Origin: Lytechinus variegatus
Taxonomy: Eukaryota > Echinodermata > Echinoidea > Temnopleuroida > Toxopneustidae
NCBI RefSeq assembly: GCF_018143015.1
Contig: NC_054743.1
Span: forward strand, 40,256,922 to 40,320,921
Direction: 5' to 3'
Length of the DNA: 64,000 nt
In this document: piece after piece, positions 46,277 to 58,100 of the stretch
Numbering within the stretch: the first letter of the stretch is position 1
Layout: each line of letters opens with the position of its first letter
Notes under the pieces: model-generated
What the model was told of the DNA's origin: nothing
The model's database searches: none
What the model saw: the letters and a program-made list of their open reading frames with translations, nothing else
Translations under genes and position numbers: made by a program

Positions 46277-46669
46277 ACTATCGCATTTGGTTTTGAAATA
46301 TATTTGTAGAAAAATTAATTGTGCTTTCAATTTTAACCTCACTGTTTATCATTATTAAGTTGAGTCAGATTCGCATCGACTCGAGATAATACGGAGTACA
46401 GCCCAAATCACATCCACTCACACCACCCTACCGCATAGTCACTTACACACAATACACTCTCCACTGTACACCAACTCACACACTCTCCGCACCAGCGTGA
46501 GTAACAATCGCACCATGCACACAAACACACACACCCACACTTTCATCAGTTCATAACCCTCACCTTCTTCCAGGCTCACACAAAATGAAGTCAGTTCAAA
46601 TCACAAACTAAGATAACTACCAACAACATATAATAAAGAATTTAACACGAAATCCGGTCTTAGGAGATC
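46277..46669. other. 3' flank, CA-rich
   Basis: Contains short 'cacacactctcc', 'cactcaca' and 'acacacac' runs (46410-46560). No gene. Confidence 0.4.
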
Positions 46670-49150
46670 ATAACATTATTTCAGAGCCTTCTTACAGAAT
46701 CTAGATGTGTCTTATAATGTGACCTTATCTCGTCATCTTATCTTGTTAGTAGGCTATATTATCTTTTTCTTGCCATATAATCTGATCTTATCCTGTTATC
46801 TTATCTTGTGATTTTACCCTATCTTTTTCTATTATCTTGTCATGTCATCTTGTCATATTATATATGTATAATGTAAAATATCGTGTTATTATCCTGTCGG
46901 CATAATCTTATCTCGTCATGATATCTTTACTTGTCTTGACCATAACGGTATACGGTCACTTGTATAATAAGCGTAACTGTTTAAGTCTCTGATAATCCAT
47001 TATTGCATAATTGTAAATTTAGGAATCGTGAAAAAGTTTGACAATGTTATCTTGTCATAATAATATCTTTTTATACGTAATCACACTATGCCATTATACT
47101 TTCTCTTGTCAGGTTTATCCCATTATCCCATATCATACATGCAACTATGATGCATTGAAATTCAAGAAATAAAAAGTAACCTTACAATTCAATCATAGTC
47201 TTGCTTTTCTCCTCTTTTGGCGTTATATTAAATGTGTGTGCAAACGTTAAAAGTGTAAAAATTGTCAATCATATTAAGCTAAGTCCAAATTCAATCGTTA
47301 TGGAAGTTAATTGGAAGAGAGTTGAGATGCAGATTTTGCATTCAATCAAAAGACTTTCGCTTGATTTGCATTTCAGTGCCCCATAAGAGTTTTTTACCCG
47401 ATATTTTATTGGGATATGGGGAATAAATAATTCACCAATTAGAGCTACAATTCCCTGTACACTCCGAAGAGTGAGGCAAAGATTGAAAAGAAAATAGAAA
47501 AAATAAGTTCGAAAAATTTGAATTAAAAAAATAGAAACTTGCACACACCCACGCACGCACCCAAGTATACCCCAACCCACATACCCACCTGCAAAACACA
47601 TGCACGCCTTCCTCATGTCATAACTCTCACCCTCTTCCACAATATCTTACACAAAATGAAGTCAGCCTAAGTTAAAATTTGGATAAATACAAACAACATA
47701 GTACAATATAAAGAATTCCAGACGAAATACGGACTTCGGAAATAACATTATTTCATGACCTCCTCGGGCCTTTTCACAAGTGAATCTTGAATCATCAATG
47801 TAAAGATGATTGCTATTGTAATCGTGATTGTGATTAGCGTTCGTGATTCTAATCATGTTCTAGTTTGGTTTTACGCGTGCTAAATATTCGTTATTAGCCT
47901 TATTTTCACAGGAATCATCATTAAAACATTACGATTATTTTACCGGTAAGTGAAAGGGCAGTTACAAAATTGAGATTGCGTCTTACAATGTAACCTTGCA
48001 TGGGCCTTTTAATACGTGAATATTGAATAATCATTCATGCATGTTCTAGTTTGGCTTCACACGTGCTAAATATTCGTCATTGGCCTTATTTTTCACTGGA
48101 ATCATCATTAAAATTACGATTTTTTTTCCGTGTGAAAGGGCAGCTACAGACACTAGATCGTGTCTTATAATGTAACCTTGGGCCTTTTCACCATGAATAT
48201 TTAATCATCATTGTAATGATGTTTGCTATTGTAATTGTGACTGTGATTAGTGTTCGTGATTCCCATCATGTTTAGTCTGGTTTCACACGTGCTAAATATT
48301 CGTCATTAGCCTTATTTTTCACTGGAATCATTTAAATCACGAAATTGTTTACCGTGTGAAAGGGCGGCTAGTCTTGTCATTTTATCTTATCTTATTATCT
48401 TGTTATGTTAGTCTATCTTATTATGCCTTACTAGTATCTTATCTTGCCTTTTGATTTAATCTTATCCTGTCATCTTATATGTGATCTTACCCTACCTTGT
48501 CCTATTATCTTATCTTGTCATATCATCCTGTCATATTTTATTGTCATATGTATATTGTAAAATATCTTTTCATATTATCCTGTCATATCTCGGCATGATA
48601 ATCTTTATTTGTCTTAACCATGTACAGCAGAATATACAATCACTTGCGTAACTTTAAATGTATAAGTCTCTGATAATAAATTCAAGTATATCGGGGAAAA
48701 AGTTTGGAAATGTTATCTAGTCATAATAATATTTTTTTAACGTAATCACACTATTTCATAATACTTCATCTCGTCAGGTTTATCCCATATTATGCAAACT
48801 ATGATGTACTGAAATTAAAGAAATAAAAGTAACCTTTCAACATATTTATATAGTCTTCTCTTTCTCCTCTTTAGCATGCCGTTATATTAAATTTTCTGTT
48901 GTTTGTGCAAACGTTAAAACAGTTAAACTTGTTAATCATTTTTACTCATTAATTGTTGTGTTTAAGTTCAAATGAAATTAAGCTAAGTCCCGTATCAATC
49001 CCAATGAGAGTTAATTGGAAGAGAGTTGAGATGCATATTTTTCATTTAATCAAAGGACTCGTGCTTGAAATTGATTTAAACATCGATTTCTTGCATTGTC
49101 TCATAAGAGCCTTCACCGGTATCCCATGTGGATATGGGGATTAAATATTT
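46670..49150. repeat. Tandem duplication of a non-coding block
   Basis: 46900-47400 and 48590-49130 align through many phrases ('gtataagtctctgataat', 'gtcataataatat', 'cgtaatcacactat', 'gtcaggtttatccca', 'gttaattggaagagagttga', 'ccataagag'/'tcataagag'). Between them, 47740-48370 has three subunits with 'gtgctaaatattcgtcatta', 'gccttatttttcactggaat' and 'gtgtgaaagggc'. The parts before each copy (46680-46940, 48370-48600) are rich in 'atcttatcttgtcat'. Confidence 0.8.
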
Positions 49151-51282
49151 CCCCAAGAGTCACATTTTCCCGAATATTCCAAAGAAGAGAATTCGGAGAG
49201 AGTATATGATTGAGTAAAAAAAAATTGAAAAATTAAATTTGTAATCTTTGAAAACAAAGTGGTTTGAAAAGTTTGAAAAAGAGGAAAGATTAGGATGGGT
49301 TCAAGAAAACGAGAAAGTGAAAGTCGCTTCATTTTGAAATCAGACAAGAGCCAAAGTATACTTGCATTTTTAAATTGTTTTCCGAAAGGGACACAGCAGT
49401 TAATGATCCCTAAGTATTACAGTAGGCCTAACCTCCTATCAAATATTCTTATAAACTTTCAAGTGAATAAGAGATTCTAATCAATCATCAGTAAGAGGTT
49501 TTGAGGAGAATGTTAAATCGAAACTGAAGGATCTTCTTTTAGAAAGAAATTTTGATATTCAGCGTATGTCATTAATATCTCTCAAGATGAAATAAAATGA
49601 AACAAATAATTACAATTAGTAAGAACAATAAGGTGGGAGTATAGAAAGCTTGAGGTGGCAGGTGCCATTGTGTCAATGCATGTTTATCAGGTTTCGATTT
49701 AATTACACAATATTGTTTTGAATGAATAAAAACGAGTAAAAATGAAATCTTATTGATAATTGCAAAATCATTTATCAAAATCATCCGATATTTGTGCTGC
49801 ATAGCGTTTTTTTTTTACTAGTATACCTAATAAGAACTTAATACAACTTCGGGTTAATTAGGATAAGTTTATCAAATCTGAAAATCTAAATATTATTAGG
49901 AATTTAAGCAAGACCGCTTGAAAGTGTAGATTGTAACAATCTGTAAGAAATAAGAATCACAAAATATACTGTAGGAATTTACTTCGCCATCTTTTTATTC
50001 TAAAGAAACCCTCTAGCAAAATAGGGACAGTTCGGTAAGCTAATAGTCATATTACAATAAATATGTGTTATCTTAGAATGTTCATCTGAGGACAATGTCG
50101 TATACAAATGCAACTTATTAAAAAACGAAATCATAATGTGTATCTAATTTCGTTTCAAAAGAATGAATAAAACTTTGGACAGTGTCATGATCCATTATTT
50201 GTATTTCCAAAGATTCTATGTATTTGTTCCTACATGTTTCTAGCAAAACCGTAAGGCAAACAGCAGTCAACCATAACCTTCTTACACGATATGCGAATAA
50301 GACAAAGCATGCGCAATACCACATAAGATCGATCATGCTCAACAGCCGTCTGCTCAAGCGTCTTTTTTTCATATATAAACCATCGCAAATAAAACCGGAC
50401 AATATTACGGTTAGAGGTGTTAAAAGCTATTTGAGCCATTATGATTCATTTATTTATTTCTGCATATGTCTTAGGTTTGGGCATTGAATGTGATTGGGGC
50501 TAATGCTTAAATGAATAAAACGAGGCTTCAATTATAATGTGATTACGTAAAAATTTCGAATTCTTAGAGAAAAACCTAATATTCACTACAAAGTTTTTGA
50601 GAGGCTGATGTGTACAACATGAATATTCATCAAGGACTTTATCCAATGTCGTAACACAGATGCGTTCATGGGGATTCCCCGATACCTGAAGCCAACGATA
50701 AGAGGACGTTCTGTGTGTGCACCGTGATCTTCAACGTGATGCCACTTTAACATCTTAAACAGTTCAACATAACATACATTCAGTTATTCATACTGTTTAT
50801 AAGCGTTAATATCTTTATTCTAGGAAGTGAGAGAGCTTATTTTATAAATTATGTTTGTTTTGATACACCTGTCTGCTACAGTAACTTCATTATATTGCTG
50901 ATATTTTAAAATAATTTATTTGCCTTTATGTTCTTTTTATTTGTATGTCGGAAATGGATTGAATATGAAATCAACCAAAAATTCAATTTCAAATTCCAAT
51001 GAACGAAAAATTGTTTTAAAAATCAGTGTGATGGTGCACAGGATAAGCTTGTAGATATATCACTGATCTATATCAACGTGATTATCTTTGTAAGCCATTA
51101 ATAAGAAATGCTCTAGCTCAAATTTATTCAGCTTTAGCTCGCTTTTCATGATGGCCTGCAGGCCTGCATAACAAACCCTAGGGATCTTTTATCTTTTGTT
51201 AATTGACATGTAATTGTAATCAAATCTCAGTTATTATGTACGTAAACCAAGATTATGCCAGTGACGTTTTTTATTGCTATTA
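49151..51282. other. Intergenic, one half of a diverged duplication
   Basis: 50370-50700 shares ordered short matches with 52890-53260 ('catatataaa', 'acaat(t)ttacggttag', 'catgaatattc', 'atggggaatccc(g)'). No gene recognised. Overlapping frames on both strands at 50118-50487 are motif-free. Confidence 0.4.
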
Positions 51283-51565
51283 TTACTATCATCATCATTC
51301 TTCTTCTTCCTCTCCTTCCTCTTCTTATTTTTCCTCTTCTTCTGCTTCAATCTTTCTCTTCTTCTTCTTCTTCCTCTCTTTCTTCTTCTTTTTCCTCTTC
51401 TTCTTCTTCTTCCTCTCCTTCTTCTTCTACTTCCTTCCCTCCTTCCTCTCCTTCCTCTTCTTCCTCTTTTTCTTCTTCTTCTTCTTCCTCTCCTTGCTCT
51501 TCTTCTTCTTCTTCTCATTCTTCTCCTTCTCCCTTCTCTGTTCTTTTCTTTTCTTTGTCTTAACT
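51283..51565. repeat. CT-rich (TTC/TCC)n tract
   Basis: About 280 bp almost purely pyrimidine on the plus strand. It produces long low-complexity frames in all six phases, none of which is a gene. Confidence 0.95.
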
Positions 51566-52794
51566 TGTTGAAAAATATTTTTTACCATGGAGAAGAACGT
51601 GATCAAAATGTCAAGTCCAACCAAACAAGCTAATTAAAATGCATAAGAAAAGTGGTGAAATACTTTAAAAATGTTTTCAAGTCCGATGTAAAATTGAAAA
51701 GTTATGAAAGGCGATCTCGCTTATAATTTCACAAACCATTAATAAAATAAAAATACAAAACATAGGAGGTATGCATAATATTTCGTTTAATTTCGATTAT
51801 ATCAATTCCAAAGATTACAATATAATATTTTGTTTCGCCCATATTAATATAATAAAATGCAATATAAAGACAATTTCTACGTACAATAAATCATCAAGAT
51901 TATGTTGGTGTAACCTAGCCCTCAAGGTCGGGTATCGTTTTGTCGTCTAACAGTCATCACTTTATGTAGGCCCTATCTCTTTTTTTCGGCAGATTCTCTC
52001 ACAAAAGTCTGTTGTACAACGTGATGCAATATCTCATTCCTCTGAAATCATACCAAATCACCTACTCACTCACCTCAAATCATGCAAATAAAGCAACTTG
52101 GAGATATTCGTTATACAATTAACTGTATATTTATTCATAGCTCACATCTTACAACCGCACGCCACCGCAGCCCTCCGCGAACTCACGTACTTCTCTCCGA
52201 CTTCTCTAAGTTTCAGAAACACAAAAATATATCACTCTCTACGGTCAAAATGAGTAATGCATTTGAAGGTACAACTCATTATGCTACATTATCATAACAG
52301 CTGGGAATAGAGGAGGCTGCAAGAAAGTGGAGCTTGTAGAGTGCAGGCTCTTATGAAACATACTCTTATAAATAGTATCAACCCGGCAACAAACACACAA
52401 GTACAACAAGATGACAACTTGAGCATATAACCAATCAAAATGGATATTTAAAGAGAAAAGAAGAGGAAATGACTGAGAGAGATTAAACGTCTCCAGAAAT
52501 TAGTTGTCCCTGCACTCAACAATGAATCTCACAGATCACCAGGACAACAACGAACGAACAACGAAAGACATACACATGTGTGTGCAATGCCACCCTTGCT
52601 ATAATTAAAAAATGTGTTTGAGTGAAAAAAAAACACTCCCGGATTCTTCAGAATTTCAATTTGTTGTATCGTAGGGGAACTCATTCACTCTATATTGCAA
52701 CTGATTTGTCTAAAAAAAAATGATGTTGAGGTCAGAAATAGGTTGCTGTTACTTCCAAAGAAATTTGGCAAAACTGGAAATTTCATGGTTTAGT
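51566..52794. other. Intergenic, nothing recognised
   Basis: AT-rich. A 71-codon frame at 52082-52297 shows no motif and no splice partner. Confidence 0.35.
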
Positions 52795-52852
52795 CTCAGA
52801 GGTATAGCATATCATGCTCATGTTATACTGAGATGATATGCTTTCCTCTGAG
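52795..52852 (+). ncRNA. miRNA-like hairpin candidate
   Basis: The arm CTCAGAGGTATAGCATATCA(T) at 52795-52815 pairs with 52833-52852, ATGATATGCTTTCCTCTGAG, with about two mismatches or bulges across about 20 bp and a 17-base loop. Size and symmetry fit a short pre-miRNA or a MITE end pair. No known miRNA seed recognised. Confidence 0.3.
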
Positions 52853-53693
52853 GCACTACATGCTCATCTGCCGATTAAAAGCGAGCATTGTTTCATATAT
52901 AAATACTTGAACATTAAAACGACAATTTTACGGTTAGTATAGCAACTTTTTCAGAACAGGAACAATTTATTTCATGCATTCATGCATTTGATGCATTTAG
53001 TCCGAGTGTGAATTTTGAATGTAATTAATGATATCTAATGTGATAAAATAGGGTTTCGATTATAGGCCTAATTCTGTTTTTTTTAAAGTATTTTTTCGAA
53101 AAATCATAATCATGACACTTTCAAGTCTGTGAAAGGTTTACAGTGTGTGTCATGAATATTCTTTATCACGCAGTATAGATGAATAAACATATAGGCCTAC
53201 AGGTTCAAAGTCTATACAAAATAAGGTTTATGGGGAATCCCGTATACCTTAAAAAATCACCCAAATGATATCAATACTCTCAAAGCAGCCCCCTTTTCTT
53301 CTTTCAGCTTTCGACAGTTTAAGAAATAAATTTCTGATAGAGTCTTTAGCGAATGGGAACAGAAGGAAATGGTTTAGAATATTTAGGATTTTATTATCAG
53401 CCTACAACTAATGTTCTCTTAAATATCGTTGTGGATAATTGAGCTGCAGGTGAATGCTTCATTTAAAAAAAATAATGAAAGGACAAAAGAATCAAGTTTA
53501 AGGGTAAGATCATTTTTTTCAATCCCAACGTACACCATATTGATTTTACAAAATACACATGGAACGTCAATTTCCCCACGTGTCTGTAAATAATAATAAA
53601 ATAATAATAATCATAAACATTATGTGACATAAAAACTTCATAAAAATATATCAAGTATTTATGCACTTTTCAAAGCACGTTGTAAATTTCCAC
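52853..53693. other. Intergenic, other half of the diverged duplication
   Basis: 52890-53260 pairs with 50370-50700. The rest is AT-rich, with (AAT)n near 53587-53611. Confidence 0.4.
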
Positions 53694-53699
53694 TTATTT

Positions 53700-53805
53700 T
53701 CCTGCTGACGAAATTGTAGCGGAATGGGATTCGAACCCATAATCCTCTGATAAACTATTAACTGTAAAGTCGCCTTTTCCCAGCGACAAACCAAGCCAGA
53801 GAGAG
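53700..53805 (-). mobile_element. tRNA-like SINE head
   Basis: The minus strand carries a good B-box, GGGTTCGAATCCCATTCCGC, near 53722-53741, with a degraded 5' half ('ggaaaaggcgactttacag'). A GA microsatellite (53798-53819) abuts it. No intact cloverleaf, so it is called a SINE or tRNA relic. Confidence 0.5.
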
Positions 53806-55119
53806 AGAGAGAGAGAGAAGGGGGAGGGACTTTGTCGAAAAAATGAAAAACTTTTTAAAAAGTTGTCATCGGTTATTATCACTTATACAGATTATTTTCT
53901 GCATTCTTTGACCTCCCCCCTCTCCGGATTTGCACCAATCTACTTACTGGAACAAGCATAAAACAGTTATCATGGGTCCCTTTTCTGACCGTTAACCCAC
54001 AACAACCATCTGGGGAACAAAAAGATACCTTCTTCCAAGATCGCTTTGAAGTATGTGCTCAGTTGAATAAATTCATTACAGACATGATATGGAATGCATG
54101 AATACAGTCTGTCATGTACAACAAAATTTATATAAAAGAATAATAAACTTGGAATAAACTTAAGAAAGGCAGAGAGAGAGAGAGAGAGGGGGGGGGGGGT
54201 AATGGGAAAAAGGTGAGAAAATAGGGGGTTGGAGAAAGAGTGAGAGAGGGGGTGGGATTCAGAGTGGGAGAGGTTTATATACATGACAAGAAGAAATTGT
54301 TAAGTGGATTATTGTGGAAATCAGTCTGCATGCCGTTCGATGTTGGGACCCCAAAATATAGGCCTACTTCTTGAGTCTGCAGTTTCAGTGTACAATCATT
54401 GTACAGTTAAGATAAAATGTAACTTACATAATAAAAAGAATAGCTTGACAGCCTTACCTGATCAAGTGAGAATGAAAAAGAAATCTGGATCGAACAAACA
54501 AAAACAGATCTGTTCTCATCATGAAGTCGAATCTTTTCTCACGATATATTCAGGATCTATTATCGTCTTTATCCCAAATCGATGTATCACATTATATGTC
54601 ACCTATATCTATTCACCTCCATCGATATGCTAGTATGATATTTGTGGTCTATTTTCTTTATTTGTTCTCTGTTTCACCAGCGATAACTATTTGTCTTTTG
54701 CACGTGCCGTTCTTAACACCTTAGATTTTATTGTTGACTGTTTACCGATGGCCTACTAACACGAGTATTATTTAATCAAAACAGGTGTGTTAAAGATATT
54801 GCGGACTATATACCACAACAATATTTACATCTTTTCAAAGGAAGTATCTATTTCATATATCCTACAAGTAAGTGATATTGCATCACTCACAAACGACGAT
54901 ACCTTCTTTTAACACTAGATTTTTGTAAAGATTTACAAATAAAACACACTAGATTAAATAAATAAAGCAATTTCAAGATGGAAAACAATAATAAAGATAC
55001 GGTTTTCATACCTCGATTTATAACTGAGATGTCCAAGAATTCCTATAAATTCGGATGGGTTTCAAGCACAGTTCATCTTGCTGAGGATACACTCCTAGAA
55101 GAACCAAGAAACCACCACC
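53806..55119. other. Upstream region of the protease gene
   Basis: (GA)n near 53798-53819 and 54171-54188, then AT-rich DNA. A TATATA (actatatacc) near 54806-54815 could be a TATA box for a start about 280 bp upstream of the ATG; this is only a suggestion. A 109-codon frame at 54304-54633 has no motif. Confidence 0.3.
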
Positions 55120-58100
55120 ATGAAGACCAGTATTTGGATCCTGACGGCACTCCTCGCCCTGGCGTGGTAACGTATAGTTTCAGTGTTTTGATCTCGCTGG
55201 TAGACAAGGCGGACCTCGTGCAATGAGGCAACATTCTTGCCCATACTTGGAAATTTACTTGAGGTCAGGGACTCTGGGGCCCAACATTGTTAAATTACCT
55301 TTTTTGTTTTCCTTTTCTGTTTAAATAATTCACAAAATACAATTTTCCAGTGTACACTCGAAAAGTACATAATTTGCTTCTTTTTGAAGCGGAAAGAAAA
55401 ATAAACGTCTTGATATCTATCGTAAATTCCTTGTTATCATATCTCATTACGTTTGCATCTGATTAGAGGTGCCAGGCTCAGTGGACAAGTCTCTAGAATT
55501 TGAACCCCAAGGTCCGGGGTCCTAATCCCATTGCGGCACTCACATCCTTTGGCAAGGAATTAATCTATAACTTGCCACCCTACACTCAGGTGTAGTAAAT
55601 TGGTACCTAGCTGGTTGGAAAGCTTTCAATGAATGTTAAAGCGCTCGATAACGTTAGTCGTGATATATTCAGTGTAATATTATGCAGCACTCGGAATCAT
55701 TGTTTTACATGCTATATAAATGTTGCACATTGTTGTTAGTAATAACATTAAATATATCTTGAAGAGAGGCCACTAATTAATAATGTTTTCTTATAGGACT
55801 CGCTACCAAATCGTCATGATCGTGCGCGCGTGTGTATAAGCCCTGACAACAGCATAAACAGAACTAAACCAACTGTCTACAATAAACTTTTACAATTTTC
55901 TTCTATAGGGCTGACATCGTAGTTGGTGCTGCTATCTCTGATGAGGACGACTACAACGAGATCGACGATGATGATCTTTGTGATGAGGGACCTCCCACTG
56001 ATATCCTCAGACACTCATCTTTGAGATGTTCTTGCACCCAAATCTACCTCGTCACGGCTGACGTAAGTTTATTCTTAAAAATCTCATGCCAAATTTAAAG
56101 CCTGTCTATATAAAGCTTTGGTAAATAGTCAATGCTATTAATAAGAATCGCGTATCATCATCTAATATCCCCCTTTATTGTGGCAGACACTGGGTGTTTT
56201 TTTTTTCAGTCGTCAGAATTTAGATTTGACATTGTTTCATCTGTTTGAGTTTGGCATCTAGCGCTTCCCCTCTCCGTGTTTTTATTCTTGATTAAATTAG
56301 CCCTTACTTTAGAGACTCAGTACTTGGATATTAGAAAGCTGCTGGTAAGGATAATATCCTGACACTTTCAGCCTACTCATGCTCGGCTTACAAAGGAGTT
56401 TTTATTTACTCGGATTTTGATAGGGCTCCCGACCGAATTAAATTCTGACGTAGAATGGGCATATTTATTCATTTAATAATATTTTTGGTTTATTAGTCCA
56501 GGCTAGACCTTACGACCTTATATGATTTATACACAATTAATGATTTTTTTTTCAATTTAAGGGTGCTGATTCCAAATCTGAATGATGCCACTCGCGTAAC
56601 CATGGTAACCTTGAACATTTTCCGCAAAGTGGTCAAAATCCAATATGGCCGCCAAAATATGCAAATTACCAATGGAATCACAAAACTGTACCCGCATGAC
56701 CAGTAGCGGACCGTGAGCCGGACCAGACAAAGCATTGGGGGGGGGCACAGCATTGTTCACAGACAATGCAGTGCCCCTCCTTGATATTCAAAATAAAGTG
56801 GCTGCCGTGGTGTGTGTGTATTTGAGTTTTGTCAGACGTGTTCCAAACAGATATGATTATTTACGTCTGGGACCGACCTTTAACGTCACCATCCGAAAGA
56901 CGTGATCAGGGCTCGAACCTCGAACCTCTGCATCTACCATGGACCCCTGTATACTCCGTTATGAATGGGTAAAAAATTATTTTCACAACAGTGAGTACAA
57001 AAACTCACGTTATTGTTATCTGTGAGTGAAGTACTGTCTGAAAACATGATATCATTACTTATGTTATGTATGTGATAAATGCTGTGCTTTTATATATAAT
57101 GGCTGCCATACGTCCCTAACTCTATTATGAACAATTTGAGTGTCGAAAAATAATTTTGACAATATGTGGCTTTGCATGACTCGGAAATACCTATAGTTGT
57201 GATGTAAGAGTAAAGTGTATTTATGTAGCAACATGATTAATAAAGAGATATATCATTCCTTTTGCCATAAGGGTGATAAATGCTATATTTTCAGTGAAGT
57301 TATTTGGGGGTGTCACACATAGGGTACAGTTCTGTTGAACATAATTTCGTTTTGAAGATCCCAATGTGAATTATCAGCGAAATTGCAACGCTCAAGCATT
57401 TACTAACATCTCCATTAATTTTATTTTCCTTCTATGTTTTCGATACCTAAAAACATCGCCGATTCTCCGAAATTATGATATTTCATTTTGTGTGTATTTG
57501 GATTTGTGTTATTGATTTCATCACAGGACACACCCGGTTACAACAGGCTGTTCAGGAAACTTGAAAAAATACCTGCATGCCGAGAGTGTACCAAAATTAG
57601 GCGAACGTTCAACGGAGTTCTCAAATTCGCTTCACTCGATACCTCAGAGGAGTGCGCTTTAAAGGTAATAGTTTCTAATGCATTTTGTTATAACCATGAA
57701 AATAATCCGAATCTATTTTTTTAAATCATAAAGCAGCAGCTGTCAGATTTATTTAGAGTGCTCGTCAAAGGAAATGGCATTTTCATGCCCTCTTTCAACT
57801 TTATGATTATAATGATGAAGTGATCACGGTAAGCGTCAGAAAAGGAGAACATGATATTACACAGACGTAGATCACAGAGTAAAAAAAAAAAATCAAAATT
57901 TATTATGTTTGAACGTTTTGTAATAGGCTATGGCCTATTACAACTACAGCGGAATTTTCCTATATAAATCATAATGCAAATCAACCTGTTGAATACTAAT
58001 TTCTGAGATTCCCATTGGATTTGTTCAGGGATGTCATCCCGTTTCCAAAGACAACAGGGAACAACGCAGTAGTAATAATATCAAACAGCAAACAACGGTA

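Noticed and set aside
51203-51633. Overlapping long frames on both strands
   Set aside because: All are translations of the (TTC/TCC)n tract; low-complexity and present in several phases.
53700-53805. tRNA gene
   Set aside because: Only the B-box half is good; no complete cloverleaf or acceptor stem. The same holds for 39.0, 40.1, 55.5, 59.5 and 62.1 kb, which look like SINE heads.
54978-55226. 82-codon frame at the protease start
   Set aside because: It is a different frame across exon 1 and ignores the GTAACG donor; the signal-peptide frame fits all later exons.
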